Shown: positions 1 through 10,702 of the stretch, one piece after another | Numbering within the stretch: the first letter of the stretch is position 1 | Layout: every line of letters starts with the position of its first letter | Assembly (NCBI RefSeq): GCF_004379255.2 | Contig: NC_056047.1 | Coordinates: 16,072,293-16,136,292, forward strand | Length of the DNA: 64,000 nt | Source of the DNA: Salvia splendens | Lineage: Eukaryota; Streptophyta; Magnoliopsida; Lamiales; Lamiaceae | Direction of reading: 5' to 3' | Made by a program: the position numbers and the translations under genes | The notes under the pieces: model-generated | Told to the model about the DNA's origin: nothing | Database searches by the model: none | The model's input: the letters and a program-made list of their open reading frames with translations, nothing else

Positions 1-183
1 GCTTGGAGTCTGGAGAGAACAAGAATTTGTGTCACAGTTTCCACGAAGTTGCATTGTAACGGAATCGATTCTTCTTGTCTCCCGCTCATGCAGTTGATTA
101 TGGAAGGGATTCTACCAAAGATTCTACCAATAATTGTTTTAAATGTTAGTAGAATAGAAGTGTGCAAGAACGAGTCAAGAATC

Positions 184-190
184 TATAAAA
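184..190 (+). promoter_or_regulatory. TATA box of the MGNC-type gene
   Basis: TATAAAA lies about 60 bases before the ATG at 251 and is followed by a CT-rich leader, the normal arrangement for a plant core promoter. Confidence 0.6.
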
Positions 191-250
191 GGGATTTGCC
201 TAATTGCCCACACTCACATAAACATTACTCTCTCTCTCCATTTTCACAGT

Positions 251-505
251 ATGGGAAACTGCATCCAAATGGCCTCCAAACACACCCCACAAATCATTGA
301 ACAACAAGAAGCTTACAAAATGAGAGTGAAAATTGTTATGAGAAAGGACGAGTTGGAGCAGCTGCTGCTTCAGCTGGAGATTACAGGTGGCAAGAGGCCA
401 TTGGAGGATGTGTTGGGAGAGATTCAGAGAAGCAGAGCCAAACCACCTTCTGCTTGGAGGCCTTGTTTGGATAGCATTCTTGAAACTGACTCAGGAAATC
501 AATAG
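251..505 (+). CDS. small MGNC-type plant protein (PADRE/DUF4228-like), 84 aa
   Basis: Single-exon gene for an 84-residue protein. It starts MGNC, a plausible N-myristoylation and palmitoylation signal, which would place it at a membrane. The core (about residues 24-75) has VKIVMRKDELEQLLLQL followed by a basic stretch and ends in a W-P-L-SI motif (WRPCLDSILE). This pattern resembles short plant proteins of the PADRE/DUF4228 type, many of which respond to stress. A TATA box precedes the ATG and a T-rich, polyadenylation-like trailer follows the stop. An upstream overlapping frame from 49 has no family features. The biochemical role is unknown. The family assignment rests on the N-terminus and the DELEQLL block only. 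Confidence 0.7.
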   Translation: MGNCIQMASKHTPQIIEQQEAYKMRVKIVMRKDELEQLLLQLEITGGKRPLEDVLGEIQRSRAKPPSAWRPCLDSILETDSGNQ

Positions 506-1690
506 CTTCAATTCTCACATAATCACTTCCTTCCTCTTCTCATTTCCCCTTTTTAGTTGTCTTTGAGTATTTTCTTTCTTTTTAGACTATGGATCTTTTT
601 GTTTTTCATATTTTTCTTTGTTGATGTAAAAGTTGGAGCTTTGTAGCATAGTTGCTTTTGTTTTTTGCTTTTTGGAATTATTATTATATTTTTGTTCTTT
701 ATTTTATAAGTACTCCATGTGTTTGTGGTTGGGTGCACTATTGAAGATGCTGCAGGCATCAAAAATTGAGATCCCAAGTGAATAAATGTGATGTCTATGC
801 TTTCTTTCTTCCATTGTACTACTCTCTACTAGTAAACATTATTTCGACTGTATAATTTCAGATTATTTAAAAATATTGTGATTATGATAGTACTATTTTT
901 GTGTAATTACAATATCTCCAAATTTCAACCCAGGTATTTAATTTTCCTTACAAAATAATTTATTGCATTAATATATGTATTTCATCCTCTTTATTGTTTA
1001 ATGCAGTCCGAGTATAGCTAGGCCAGAATTTCGATCCCAGAAAATTTTCCCAATGTCAGATCTAATTCTTAAAATCTCATACTTGATCAAATATTATTTC
1101 ATTAAATATACCTATATCTCTAATCAATTAATGGCATATCCATCCTTTATCACACCAAATCTCAGGATGAACTAGCTAGTAGTATGAATTCATTATCTGT
1201 AGTGGGAGTGAGTAAATTAACGTACTAGTGTGAAATCATGATATGTAGAGAGAGTAAATTAATTAACTATTTATGAAATCATTATCTGCGGTGGGAGTGA
1301 GTAAATAATCGTGGAGGTAGATGCATTTCAGTTTAAAATAAGTAGTAATTTTTTCTAATATATTCCTTTATTCTCTTTTTTTCATATTTTATTAAAATAT
1401 TGTTGTTTACAACACCACAAAAACAAAGATGTGGATTTGTGCATGAATGAAACAATTGAAAAAAATTGAAACTTGGTGATTTAATAATACACACAAAATC
1501 CATATTAATTTGGGTATAAACAGAAGCAAAAGTCTGTTACAGCATATATAACAGGTACTATACTATAATACACACAGGCCACACATTGAACGTATGTGGT
1601 CAAAGTATAGCCATGCATTTTATTCATTACATCTTAATTTGCATAAAACTTTCTTTGCCAACACACTACATATATCGATCTTAGGCTTAA
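506..1690. other. intergenic, AT-rich, no gene seen
   Basis: This stretch separates two convergent genes. It holds the 3' trailer of the MGNC-type gene, then AT-rich DNA. A diverged direct repeat of about 80 bases (1185-1315, sharing a GTGGGAGTGAGTAAAT core) is the only structure noted. No convincing coding potential was found. Confidence 0.6.
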
Positions 1691-2092
1691 TTAGTTCTTA
1701 GTCTCAACCTCCGCTTTTTCACCGGCAAAAGTGCAGCACCTGCACCCGCGTCTGTTGTAGCTCCGCCCACAGCACCCATACCGGCAGTACCGACCTCGCC
1801 CGCGCCCGCCACCGCCGCCGTATTTGGCGTCATTCACTGCATCTCCTTTGGTTTCCACAGCTGTGACAGATAAGACAAAGCATGATAAAAAACACGCAGT
1901 TTAAATCATTTTAGGTTATATAAAGGACGTGGAGTTATCCACTCTACCAAACAGACTCTTAATATCGAACTTACATGGATCAACGGCATTTGTAGTCTCG
2001 GCTAGATCTCTGCTGGCTGCAGCTACTTCTGAAGAAATTAGAAGAGCCACAGCGAAGAAAAGGCCGAGGAGAAGAATCAGTTTGGAACTCAT
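1691..2092 (-). CDS. secreted glycine-rich, cysteine-rich protein (AtGRP3-like), 95 aa
   Basis: Two-exon gene: exon 1 2092..1975, exon 2 1860..1691 (donor GTAAGT, acceptor CACAG). Residues 1-27 form a strong signal peptide (MSSKLILLLGLFFAVALLISS, cleaved near VAAAS). A short spacer and a small Gly/Arg-rich block follow (about residues 55-64), then a Cys-rich tail with YCRYGCC and CRCC. The same layout is found in Arabidopsis GRP3/GRP3S, cell-wall proteins that bind the WAK1 extracellular domain. The Gly block is much shorter than in AtGRP3. The start is fixed by the signal peptide; an upstream in-frame ATG at 2236 lies beyond the TATA box and is not used. Secretion is a confident inference. 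A WAK partner is only inferred by family. Confidence 0.85.
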
Positions 2093-2163
2093 GATTTTTC
2101 TTTTCTTCGACTTGTGGTGTTTATTTTTGTGTAGGATGAGAATGTTTGCATGCAATAATTCTG

Positions 2164-2171
2164 TATTTATA
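2164..2171 (-). promoter_or_regulatory. TATA box of the GRP3-like gene
   Basis: TATAAATA on the minus strand lies about 75 bases upstream of the ATG at 2092. It supports choosing that ATG over the one at 2236. Confidence 0.6.
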
Positions 2172-2753
2172 GACAAATATTGAGCAATGCCATTAATTGG
2201 GTGGGGTATCTTGTTAGTTGGCTGTTGAAGACTCATAATTTAATATGAATCCCAAAGTCCTCCATCATAAATGGATGGGGTAGATATTCAATCCATTCAT
2301 CCATGACATGAATGTGTCTTCTCAAGGAAATTATAAATCTTCATGTAATTATAAGCTTTTAACATCAAATAATACACAAGTCACTTTCTAGTTTGTACCA
2401 TTAAAAAAAATGGTAAATAGTAAAGCCGTAGCTCGACGTTGTTTGTCACATTTTGAGGCCATTTTGATTTTTCGGAAGATTTATATAAAAAGGAAACACA
2501 CTAATTTAAAACTTGACAATCTCATATTAACCGTCTCAATAATTTATAGTAGTTCCATCCACGTTAGCATTTGGGTAATTAACTCTTTGATCGATATCAT
2601 GTCGATCATATGCGAAATTTAATTTAAACTTTCTACAAAGTTCGAGATTTTCAAAAAATTTAAAACAATAAAACCGATGTCATTCTTGGAAGTTGGAAGG
2701 CTCTGGAGTTTGGGTTATAATTATTATACTTAACTTAAACCCTTTATTTGTTT

Positions 2754-2815
2754 AAATTAATATATTTGATCAAATTGTGATATAGTACAAATTAATATAT
2801 TTGATCAAATTGTGA
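2754..2815. repeat. short tandem duplication (about 34-bp unit)
   Basis: The stretch AAATTAATATATTTGATCAA plus about ten further bases is repeated head to tail. It lies in the AT-rich gap 2093-2837, where I see no gene. Confidence 0.7.
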
Positions 2816-2837
2816 TATTACACACGTCATGTAGATA

Positions 2838-3088
2838 CTTCCTCCGTTCACGAATAGAAGTTTTATTTTTATACGACATGAATTTTAAGAAATATTAAAA
2901 AAAGTGGGTAGAAGAAAGTTATCAGAATAAAAGTCTCATTTGTATATATTAGTTTTAAATGATATATGAGTGGAGTGAGTTCGTGGAATCTGAAATCTCT
3001 TTACTATTTATAATAATTATGAATCAGGACTTCTAATCGCAGATGGACCAAAATGAAAAACGAGATTTCTATTTACGGACAGAGTAAG
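2838..3088. mobile_element. Stowaway-like MITE
   Basis: Terminal inverted repeats CTTCCTCCGTTCACGAATAG (left) and CTTACTCTGTCCGTAAATAG (right, reverse complement) are flanked by TA on both sides, as expected for Tc1/mariner-type Stowaway MITEs. The interior is about 250 bp, AT-rich and non-coding. Confidence 0.75.
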
Positions 3089-3937
3089 TACATTTTATTT
3101 CATTTTTTTATTAATAAGGGTATTAGCCGACTGATTTAGTGACTTATCTCCGCTCTAATATATAGACATCTCAATAAGTCAGATAGTTGGCTCAATAATT
3201 TACTACTTTTTTTTACACCCAAAGCACTGACTTATTCACTTTATTAATTCAAAAGAATGACTAAATACCAAGTTATCGAGTTTGTAGTGTCACACACACA
3301 CACACATAATTAGAATGCACTGGTCTTTAGAGAGACTGCAACGTCTCTGTCGGTAGACATAATTTATATCTGACTTATTTTTTTTTATATTTCAAATCTA
3401 TCGTACGTGTGATTGGGTTATTTCATCGCACATGTATCTATAGTATACAGTATGTGTGAACAATCCAGAAATCATCAATGCAATGTGATTAATAAGGATA
3501 AGGATGAAGATCTCTAAATATCTCTTATAGCATACGTCCACGTCAAAACCTGCACACTTGTAGTGCAACTTGGAGTCGACATTTATTTTGATAAACCAAA
3601 TTTTTTATCAACAAAACATATGGCCACACATATTTATAGATATAGATTTTATAAGTTCTAATTTTGTGCATATTTTTATAACAATCATCGTTTGTATATA
3701 TAAAGATCAATCGTTTAATTTGGTTCAACATATTACGAGCTACGGAAAATGCTCAGTATGCGTGTAAATATATAAATGATTTATAGAAAATCAGTAGCAA
3801 TTTAATTTTTTAGTGAGAAATGATAATGACGAATAAGCACAAAAAACAAATACATAAAATTTAATGAAAACAACTTTGAATAAAGAATAAAAATAACATG
3901 TCCGCCTCTAATGATATTCAAATACGTGTATTGTTAA
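3089..3937. other. intergenic, AT-rich, no gene seen
   Basis: AT-rich DNA with a short (CA)n microsatellite near 3290-3306. Overlapping short frames on both strands around 3543-3767 lack any family signature. Confidence 0.5.
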
Positions 3938-4375
3938 GAACATCTGCAACGGTGAGCAGGACGGCGTCCGTCCGTTCGTGCCAGCGGCACGGAGACGCTG
4001 TCCGCCGCTGGCACGGCGCTGCTCGATGCATCGAGCACGTCCGTGTCAGCGAGCAGGTGACGTGGCCGGCGCTGATTGGAAACGATATAGCCGTTGCATT
4101 TGAATATTTTTTTAAAAAAATCAGTTTTTAATTAAAAAACCGATTAAAAATAAAAAAAAATATTTTCCTACTTCCCAAAAAAATTATATCCGTTTTCTAC
4201 CCACTTTCATTCCCCCCCCCAAAAAAAACACATTTTCATCTATAAATACCCCCACTTTCACACTAAAAAATTCACACCACACTACACAATTCTCATCTAC
4301 ATTCTCTCATTTCCATTCTCATCTACATTCTCTCATCTCCATTCTCAATCTTTCTTCCATTCCTACAACATAACA

Positions 4376-5317
4376 ATGTCCGGCGACGACGATCACCCCA
4401 CGGGCTCCCACGGTTGGAACCCCGATTGGTTCGGTTCACAACCGTTTCCTAGTCCGGAAACAGAATTTTCGGCCCCTCCTCAAACCCAAAGTTCGAGAGT
4501 TCCGGGTGGCTACCGGCCTTACCCGATCGACGACCAAGATGCACCCAAATGGCTATACGGGTGGACACCCGAGCCTAGAGCGAGGTCGACCGCCCCCTTC
4601 CAAACTCCGACTCCTCCTACTCGCGGTGTCCGCACACCGTACACTCCGGCGGAGATGGAGCAATTGTTCAAGACGTTTTTGTCAATCTCTGAAGATCCGG
4701 AGGTTGGCACGAACCAATCCGGCGATCACTATTGGTGGCGCATCTGTCCCCAGTACAATGAAAACCGGCCGGCAGGAACAATCGAGCGCAACGAGAGTAT
4801 GGTGCGCAAAGCCATCTACCGAGCCAACAAAGAAATCTAAAAGTTCAAGGGGTATTACCTCCAGGAAGAGCGGTCAGCGGGGAGCGGCCGGAGCGAGGTC
4901 GACGTCATCACTGCCGCGATGAACACCTACCAATCCATGAACTACAAGCCGTTCAAGAACCTCAACATTTGGCAGGAGACGCGGTCGCATCCGAAGTATA
5001 GGGGAGGTGTAACATCCTCCTCTAGCGGCTCCTCCAAACGGTCAAGGTCGGTATCCCTATCCGACGCCGGCTCCGAAGACGTGGTTAGCCAACTCGCCGG
5101 AGCTAACTTGGGTAGCCCCGACGCCGGCCCGAGCGGTTCCCAACGCCGACCGCAAGGAAGGAAGAAGGCGGCAGCCAACCGCCGTCGCGCCGCGACTCCA
5201 TCCGGCGATGCTCCCGAACCTGCTCCCGTTCCCGTGCCCTATGCGCCACCTCCACCCCCACCAACTCGTTGTGGGGGATTTTGGCCCAACTCAATATGGC
5301 CGATAGGTCAACTATGA
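4376..5317 (+). pseudogene. PIF/Harbinger ORF1 (Myb/trihelix-like) protein, one internal stop
   Basis: The frame opens at an ATG in the context AACAATGTCC and runs about 313 codons with one TAA at 4838-4840. Residues 1-85 are Pro/Gly/Ser-rich. A Myb/SANT-like segment follows (about residues 87-150: YTPAEMEQLFKTFLSI and the DHYWWRI motif). The same frame resumes immediately after the stop (KFKGYYLQEE, then FKNLNIWQ) and ends in a basic, Ser-rich and Pro-rich tail. Plant databases often mislabel this architecture as glutathione S-transferase T3-like; it is the Harbinger DNA-binding partner of the transposase. The stop is consistent with a single C-to-T change at a Gln codon. A read-through would be needed for a full product. 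Confidence 0.8.
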
Positions 5318-5409
5318 CCCCCGCGCAATTTCGATCGCACGAGGCCATGGTATTGGGGCCCCAAAAATAATTGGGGGTAGTGCCGCCGAATGAATAGTCT
5401 TCCACGGGG

Positions 5410-5530
5410 ATATTTTTAGCTTTAATTATGTAATTTTTAATTTTTAGTATTTTAATTATGTAATTTTTAATTTTTAGGATTTTAGTCATGTAATTTTTAT
5501 TTTTTAGGATTTTAATTATGTCTTTTTATT
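5410..5530 (+). repeat. tandem repeat, about 28-bp unit, in the Harbinger 3' region
   Basis: About four imperfect copies of a unit built on TTTTAATTATGTAATTTTTA. The sibling element at 38878-39809 has the same array at about 39470-39600, so the array belongs to the element family. Confidence 0.7.
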
Positions 5531-5748
5531 TATTTGTAATTTGTAATATTATTTTGATTTTTTTTAATGAATTTTAATATTATGGAAATGTTTTTATTTA
5601 AATTGAATAATAGAATGGTGAGACCCTTGTGTTCGTCCTTGCAGAAGAGCACAGTTGTGGGTATTGTGCTCTTGCCTAAGAGCAGGCAGAAAAAGTGGGA
5701 CCGGGCCCACAACCGTGCTCGTTGGCAAGAGCACGCTTGTGGGTGCTC

Positions 5749-7139
5749 TAATCTATCAAGTAAAGAGATCCATTTACTGTAAATATTTGCGATTAAATGG
5801 ATGAAAATAATTTCTCATTTTCACCATTATTTAGCATCATTCTCACTAATTAATTAAAACAAGAGCAAATTTTTTTCCACTTACTGAGTACTAGTAAAGA
5901 TTTATAAGTATGAGTACTTATTGAAAATAGTTTCTCATTTTCACCATTATTTAGTACCATTTTCACACACGGAATGGAATTATCCATCTCCATCTCCATC
6001 TCCATCTCCATCTCCGTTCCATTCCCTCCTCCTTCCATCTCATCATACCAAGAAGCCCCTCATTTATTCTTCGTTTCCCAATCTTTTGCGACTTGGGTCT
6101 CTGTCTCCATTTGTCGCCTTTCTTTGCGTTAATTTTGCATATACTTTTGGTCTTTACGTACTTTTTGAGATGGGAGAGGGGCAAGAAAAACTTTTTTTGG
6201 TCAAACATCAAAGAGTATTTTTCTCAGAATTTATCAAGTTTCAAAGTTTCAATTTGTGATCCACCTTCCATTTTTCATCAAATAGAATATGTGTAAAGGA
6301 AAAACAACACACAACACATCTTCTTCGTACGTACCAAGACGAATAGGTACTATCACTTTTTTTTTATCAATAATCACACGATTTCTTTCATGGGATGTTT
6401 GTTCAGCATGCTCCACTAGAGGTAGGCCTAGTTTCTAAACAACAATATCACTAACGAAGGATCAACGGAGAATGCATTGGAAAACTGGATAATTGTGGAT
6501 GAATGACGCCATAACAGGCATGAAGGAACCGTTGATAAGTCACGAAGTTGGGTGAATGGCGCCATAAACAATTGTGAAAGATCGTTTGATAAATCGGATA
6601 AAAGTCTCAATAAATTGATTAAAAAAAAATAAAGATGACTATCAATAAACTTGGAAATTCTTGAGTCAATAAATTTAAAATTGAATAGGAGGAAAGTAAA
6701 GAAATAAATAAATTTAACTAACTCAAGAAAAGTAAATTAAATTATAAAGTCTATTAAACAAATATCCGACCAAATTAAATTAAAATACTATGTACCTATT
6801 AACCCAAAAATTTGAAGGAAAATGTAATGAAATAAAATGAATCAAATAAATCAATACAAAACCTTGACATGTGTTTTGCCGAAACTAAACTACCGGAGCA
6901 TCGACGAAGAGACCACATAATTAATGAAAAGTATGTGATAAATTAAATCATATTCCAAATTCATTTGTCTAAAATTGAAATCACAAAGCTATTATGAATC
7001 TGAAACAAATTAATCAGTCAATTCTTGCCGTTATTAAAGCCTTTTTTTGCGTTTCCAAAGTGTGTAACAAATCCTTTGTCTCTACTCATATAAACTCTCA
7101 CTTTGCTGTAGATTGTTAAATCATTGTTCTTCTCCAAAA
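5749..7139. other. intergenic upstream of NDPK3
   Basis: AT-rich DNA containing a hexamer microsatellite, (CCATCT) about five times, at 5982-6014. A pair of roughly 60-bp direct repeats lies at 6495-6600. A likely NDPK3 core promoter (CATATAAACTC) is near 7087. Short frames across the hexamer repeat are low-complexity artefacts. Confidence 0.5.
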
Positions 7140-10100
7140 ATGAGGTCTCAGATTTACAGATCGCTCCTATCTGCTGCTTTGAAGCGCACCTCTCCTTCCT
7201 TTTCAGGTTATATTCAAATTTTGATTTGATATGTTTTTTTAATGCCTATCTAGCATCTTAATTTTGATTTCTAGTTTTGAATTATTTTACGCAATGGAGC
7301 TTGTTCATGATCAAAATGAATTTCGTTTTCTGCATTTGAAATTTTGAAGTACTATATATTGTATGCTCGTGTTTGTATGTCTAATGACTCTATGTCAAAT
7401 TTCCATTTTGTTATACTCTGAATATTCATTTTTCCTAATTACATGCACCATATTTGGTAGATGAAGTGAAATATGCCACAAGATGTTTCTCCTGAAAAGT
7501 TACTGATAAAAATAATACTAATACCATGCACACAATTTCGCTTACAGTGATGAAACAATAATTATCTAGTTCTAGTATATAGTAGCGGATCTAGGCGGGG
7601 TCGGCCGACCCCACCGCCAGCCGTGGAGAATCGCCGGGAGACGCCCTCCATCGCCCGCCGACCCCATAGTCTCCACACCTTCGACCCCATCCTCAACACC
7701 CATCCGACGACGGCCTGCTTCTTGATGTGAACTGGAGTTTAATTTCCTATTAATTTTCTATTAGTTGGGCTTTATAAACTGGATCATCTTATTTTATTAG
7801 TGATTAAGTTATAGCCTAACCCATTTTTCACCTTGTATTTTAACAGAAATTCCAACATTAATTCAAGGTTTCATAATAATTGAAGTTGAACAAAAACCGT
7901 GTATAAGTTTCAAGCTTCAACACTAATATTGATAACCTTTAACTCACTTTTCTATAATGAGACTATTATTATTTTCATTCTTTTCACTTTGGGGTTTCGG
8001 TTTGCAAGATTGTATTCGGGATTAAATTTAGTGTGTTTGGTTCAAGAGATTCAATCTCACAACTCAATCCTGGATGAATAATCATGGAATAATTAGTCTT
8101 AGCTAACCCCATATGACTAAAATTATCTCACAACTCGATCCTATATTATATCTTGGTACTATTTTATCTTGGAAACCAAACACCACCGTTGTGGACTAAT
8201 CAATAATTATTATAATCCGTATTCCATATTTTGTTCTCTTATTCATAATTTTTTTTCTCTAATTTAATTACTTTTGCTTTTGATTATTCATTTTATTATA
8301 CTCCCTCCGTCTCCTAAAAATAGAAACTTTTGAAACGACATGATAGTCTTAATGCAAAATTGATAAAGTAAGAAAAGATAAAAAGAAAAGTGTGTTAAAA
8401 ATTCTTAATATAAAAAGTTATATTTTTAGGGGACGTAGGAAGTAGTAATATTTATCCTATAGACCACATTAATAAGTGATATATGAAAAGATTGAATATA
8501 TCTCGACTATTAGTAATTTTGTTAAATCTATTCAAACTGAAATAATTTCAAGTCATTTTGTTGGAGTCAACTTTCGTGTACAATATAACATAGTTTTATT
8601 TAAAATTTAATATTTTTATTAATAAAATAATATTTAAATATTATATTATTGTCTTGTTTGATCCGACCCCACGAATATGAATTCCTGGATCCGCCAGTGT
8701 TAGTAGTAGTAGTAGTATACATTTATCAAAACCATGCATTTGGAAAGTATCAAATATTGCATATCTAAGTCAAATCGCTTAAACAAAGATCTCGAATCGA
8801 TCTTCCATATTTAACCTAATCGCCTTTTAGATCCACAGCCTGGTGAAAATTACCAGAAAAATCAATCAACAAATATTGAATAGTCCATAACTTGGAATCC
8901 ATGACAAGTTTTCTTCATATGGAACTTTTAGGAATCTGGGAACATTTTATGCAACCAAATTGACTTCTATCTGCAGATTTAGAAATAAATTAATGGAGTA
9001 TGCTAAACTAAGTGGAGTACCATTATTAGAAAATGAAGCTAAAAAAATTATTTTTTCTCAGGAGGAAAAGCAGCTGCAGCTGCTGTAGTTTCATGCAGAA
9101 GAAGAATGTCATCTTTAGCTTCATATAGTTTATCGGAGTCGGGAAATGCATATAGAGGTTGGATATCTGGAGTCCTTGCTCTGCCTGCTGCAGGTTAATC
9201 AACTTTCGTACCTCCTTTTATTGGTAGCATATCTGTTTGAGCTCTTACTTTCTATACCACCTTTGACATCTTCACACCAATTCCAGTGTGTGACAAGTAT
9301 ATATGTAAATAAACTTAATATGCTGAAAAGGCATTAGATTTGAGCTTCTTTGACATTAAATTCTCACTTGTCCTGTTTTGACAGCCTTCATGCTTCAGGA
9401 GCAGGAAGCACATGCTGCTCAGGTATTTATTTCATCGATGAATCATCTCGTTGTGCATGCTTAACTTCTGTTCATTATGTCCTTCTAACTGATGCTGCAT
9501 TGTATATACTTCATTTGAAGATGGAGAGGACGTTTATTGCCATAAAACCAGATGGGGTGCAGCGAGGACTGGTATCCTACTTTCTTGATTCTTTCTCATC
9601 ATTCCTTGTTAAATGCCTATTCAATTCAACTTTCAAAACATGATTCAGTTTGATCAGGTTTTTTGCATTCTTTGGCTGAACCCTTTCAACACTTTTTGGC
9701 TGTCAAACTCATGTATACCTTAGAGTGTGATATGCTGCAAATTTGCATTCACTCTGATGAAGTCCCTTTTGGTGTTAGATCTCTGAGATTGTCTCCCGGT
9801 TCGAACGAAAAGGTTTCAAACTTGTAGGAATCAAGATTATTGTTCCTCCAAAGGACTTTGCTCAGAGGCATTATCATGATCTCAAGGATAGGCCTTTCTT
9901 CAATGGGCTGTGCAACTTCTTAAGCTCCGGACCAGTTCTTGCCATGGTAAGTAACAATGATTATTCCTTCCACCCCTATTTTTTTTTTTTTTTGCTCTAA
10001 TCAAACATTTCTAGAAAAATTCATTACATGTCACCTATGTATGTACCCATCCAGGTTTGGGAAGGCGAAGGGGTGATCAGATACGGCCGCAAGCTCATAG

Positions 10101-10399
10101 GTGCAACCGATCCTCAGAATTCTGAACCCGGTACAATCAGAGCAGATTTGGCTGTTGTAGTGGGAAGGTAAATACATTTTGATTGCTACTATATCTGAAG
10201 ATTAAACCGTGATATGTTCATCATTTTCTCCAACTTTTCCGGCCTAGTTAACACAACCTTACTTGCATGATGCAGAAACATTATCCATGGCAGCGACGGC
10301 CCTGAAACCGCCAAGGATGAAATCAAGCTGTGGTTCAAACCTGAGGAGCTGGTTAACTACACGAGCAACGCGGAGAAATGGATATACGGCGTTAACTGA
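7140..10399 (+). CDS. NDPK3: nucleoside diphosphate kinase III, mitochondrial type, 230 aa
   Basis: Seven exons join in frame: 7140..7206, 9062..9193, 9385..9422, 9521..9571, 9779..9946, 10055..10167, 10276..10399. The first ~80 residues are a Ser/Arg/Ala-rich presequence ([16 protein letters not shown]), typical of a mitochondrial or dual-targeted protein. The NDK domain begins [16 protein letters not shown] (about residue 82), continues through GFKLVG and RPFF, and carries the active-site histidine in NIIHGSD. The C-terminus is EKWIYGVN. The enzyme moves the gamma-phosphate from ATP to nucleoside diphosphates through a phospho-His. The length matches plant type III enzymes. Intron 1 is 1.86 kb and holds a hAT-like element with a nested MITE, yet the coding frame is intact. 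Confidence 0.95.
7580..8699. mobile_element. hAT-like non-autonomous element in NDPK3 intron 1
   Basis: The ends read TAGTAGCGGATCTAGG and, reverse-complemented, CACTGGCGGATCCAGG. Both are followed by a shared GGGGTCGG block, and the form is similar to Tip100/hAT termini. Flanking octamers CTAGTATA and TTAGTAGT match at five of eight positions, so any 8-bp duplication is decayed. The interior is non-coding, with a GC-rich left part. A Stowaway MITE sits inside it. Confidence 0.5.
8301..8442. mobile_element. Stowaway-like MITE, 142 bp
   Basis: TIRs CTCCCTCCGTCTCCTAAAAA and CTTCCTACGTCCCCTAAAAA (reverse complement) are flanked by TA on both sides. The element is nested inside the hAT-like element, so it is the younger insertion of the two. 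Confidence 0.8.
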
Positions 10400-10702
10400 T
10401 TTCAGAGCTTTTGGTGTTTGTTCAAAATAAATAGCCTGCCTTGCTCGAATAAAGAGTGGGGAAGCAAAAGGAATGATGTGAATCTACTTGATCAAATTTT
10501 GCCGCACTTGTCTTCTTATATTAGCAATTTTACAAGTTGAGATTGGTTCATTTATAAAATAATCGAAATTTAGATGTATTGTTTCGAATTCAAATCATTG
10601 CAATTATTTTGGCTTCGATATGTCGCAATTCTAGCATCAATAATTGGCTTCGATATGTCGCAATTCTAGCATCATGTGTACTTATGACCCTCTTTATCTA
10701 TT

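Larger units (their letters stand above)
3938..5748 (+). mobile_element. PIF/Harbinger element carrying ORF1 only
   Basis: The left end GAACATCTGCAACGG and right end ...GGGTGCTC (reverse complement GAGCACCC) are flanked by TAA on both sides (3935-3937 and 5749-5751), the 3-bp TWA duplication typical of PIF/Harbinger. The GC-rich left end is about 85% similar to the left end at 38878. Inside lies a Myb-like ORF1 at 4376-5317 with one stop. No DDE transposase is present, so this copy would need transposase supplied in trans. Confidence 0.85.

Noticed and set aside
1929..2183. 84-codon open frame on the + strand
   Set aside because: It is antisense to exon 1 and the intron of the GRP3-like gene and has no family features.
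5850..6259. Overlapping frames with Met-Glu or Pro-Ser repeats on both strands
   Set aside because: They arise from translating the CCATCT hexamer microsatellite; no conserved sequence around it.
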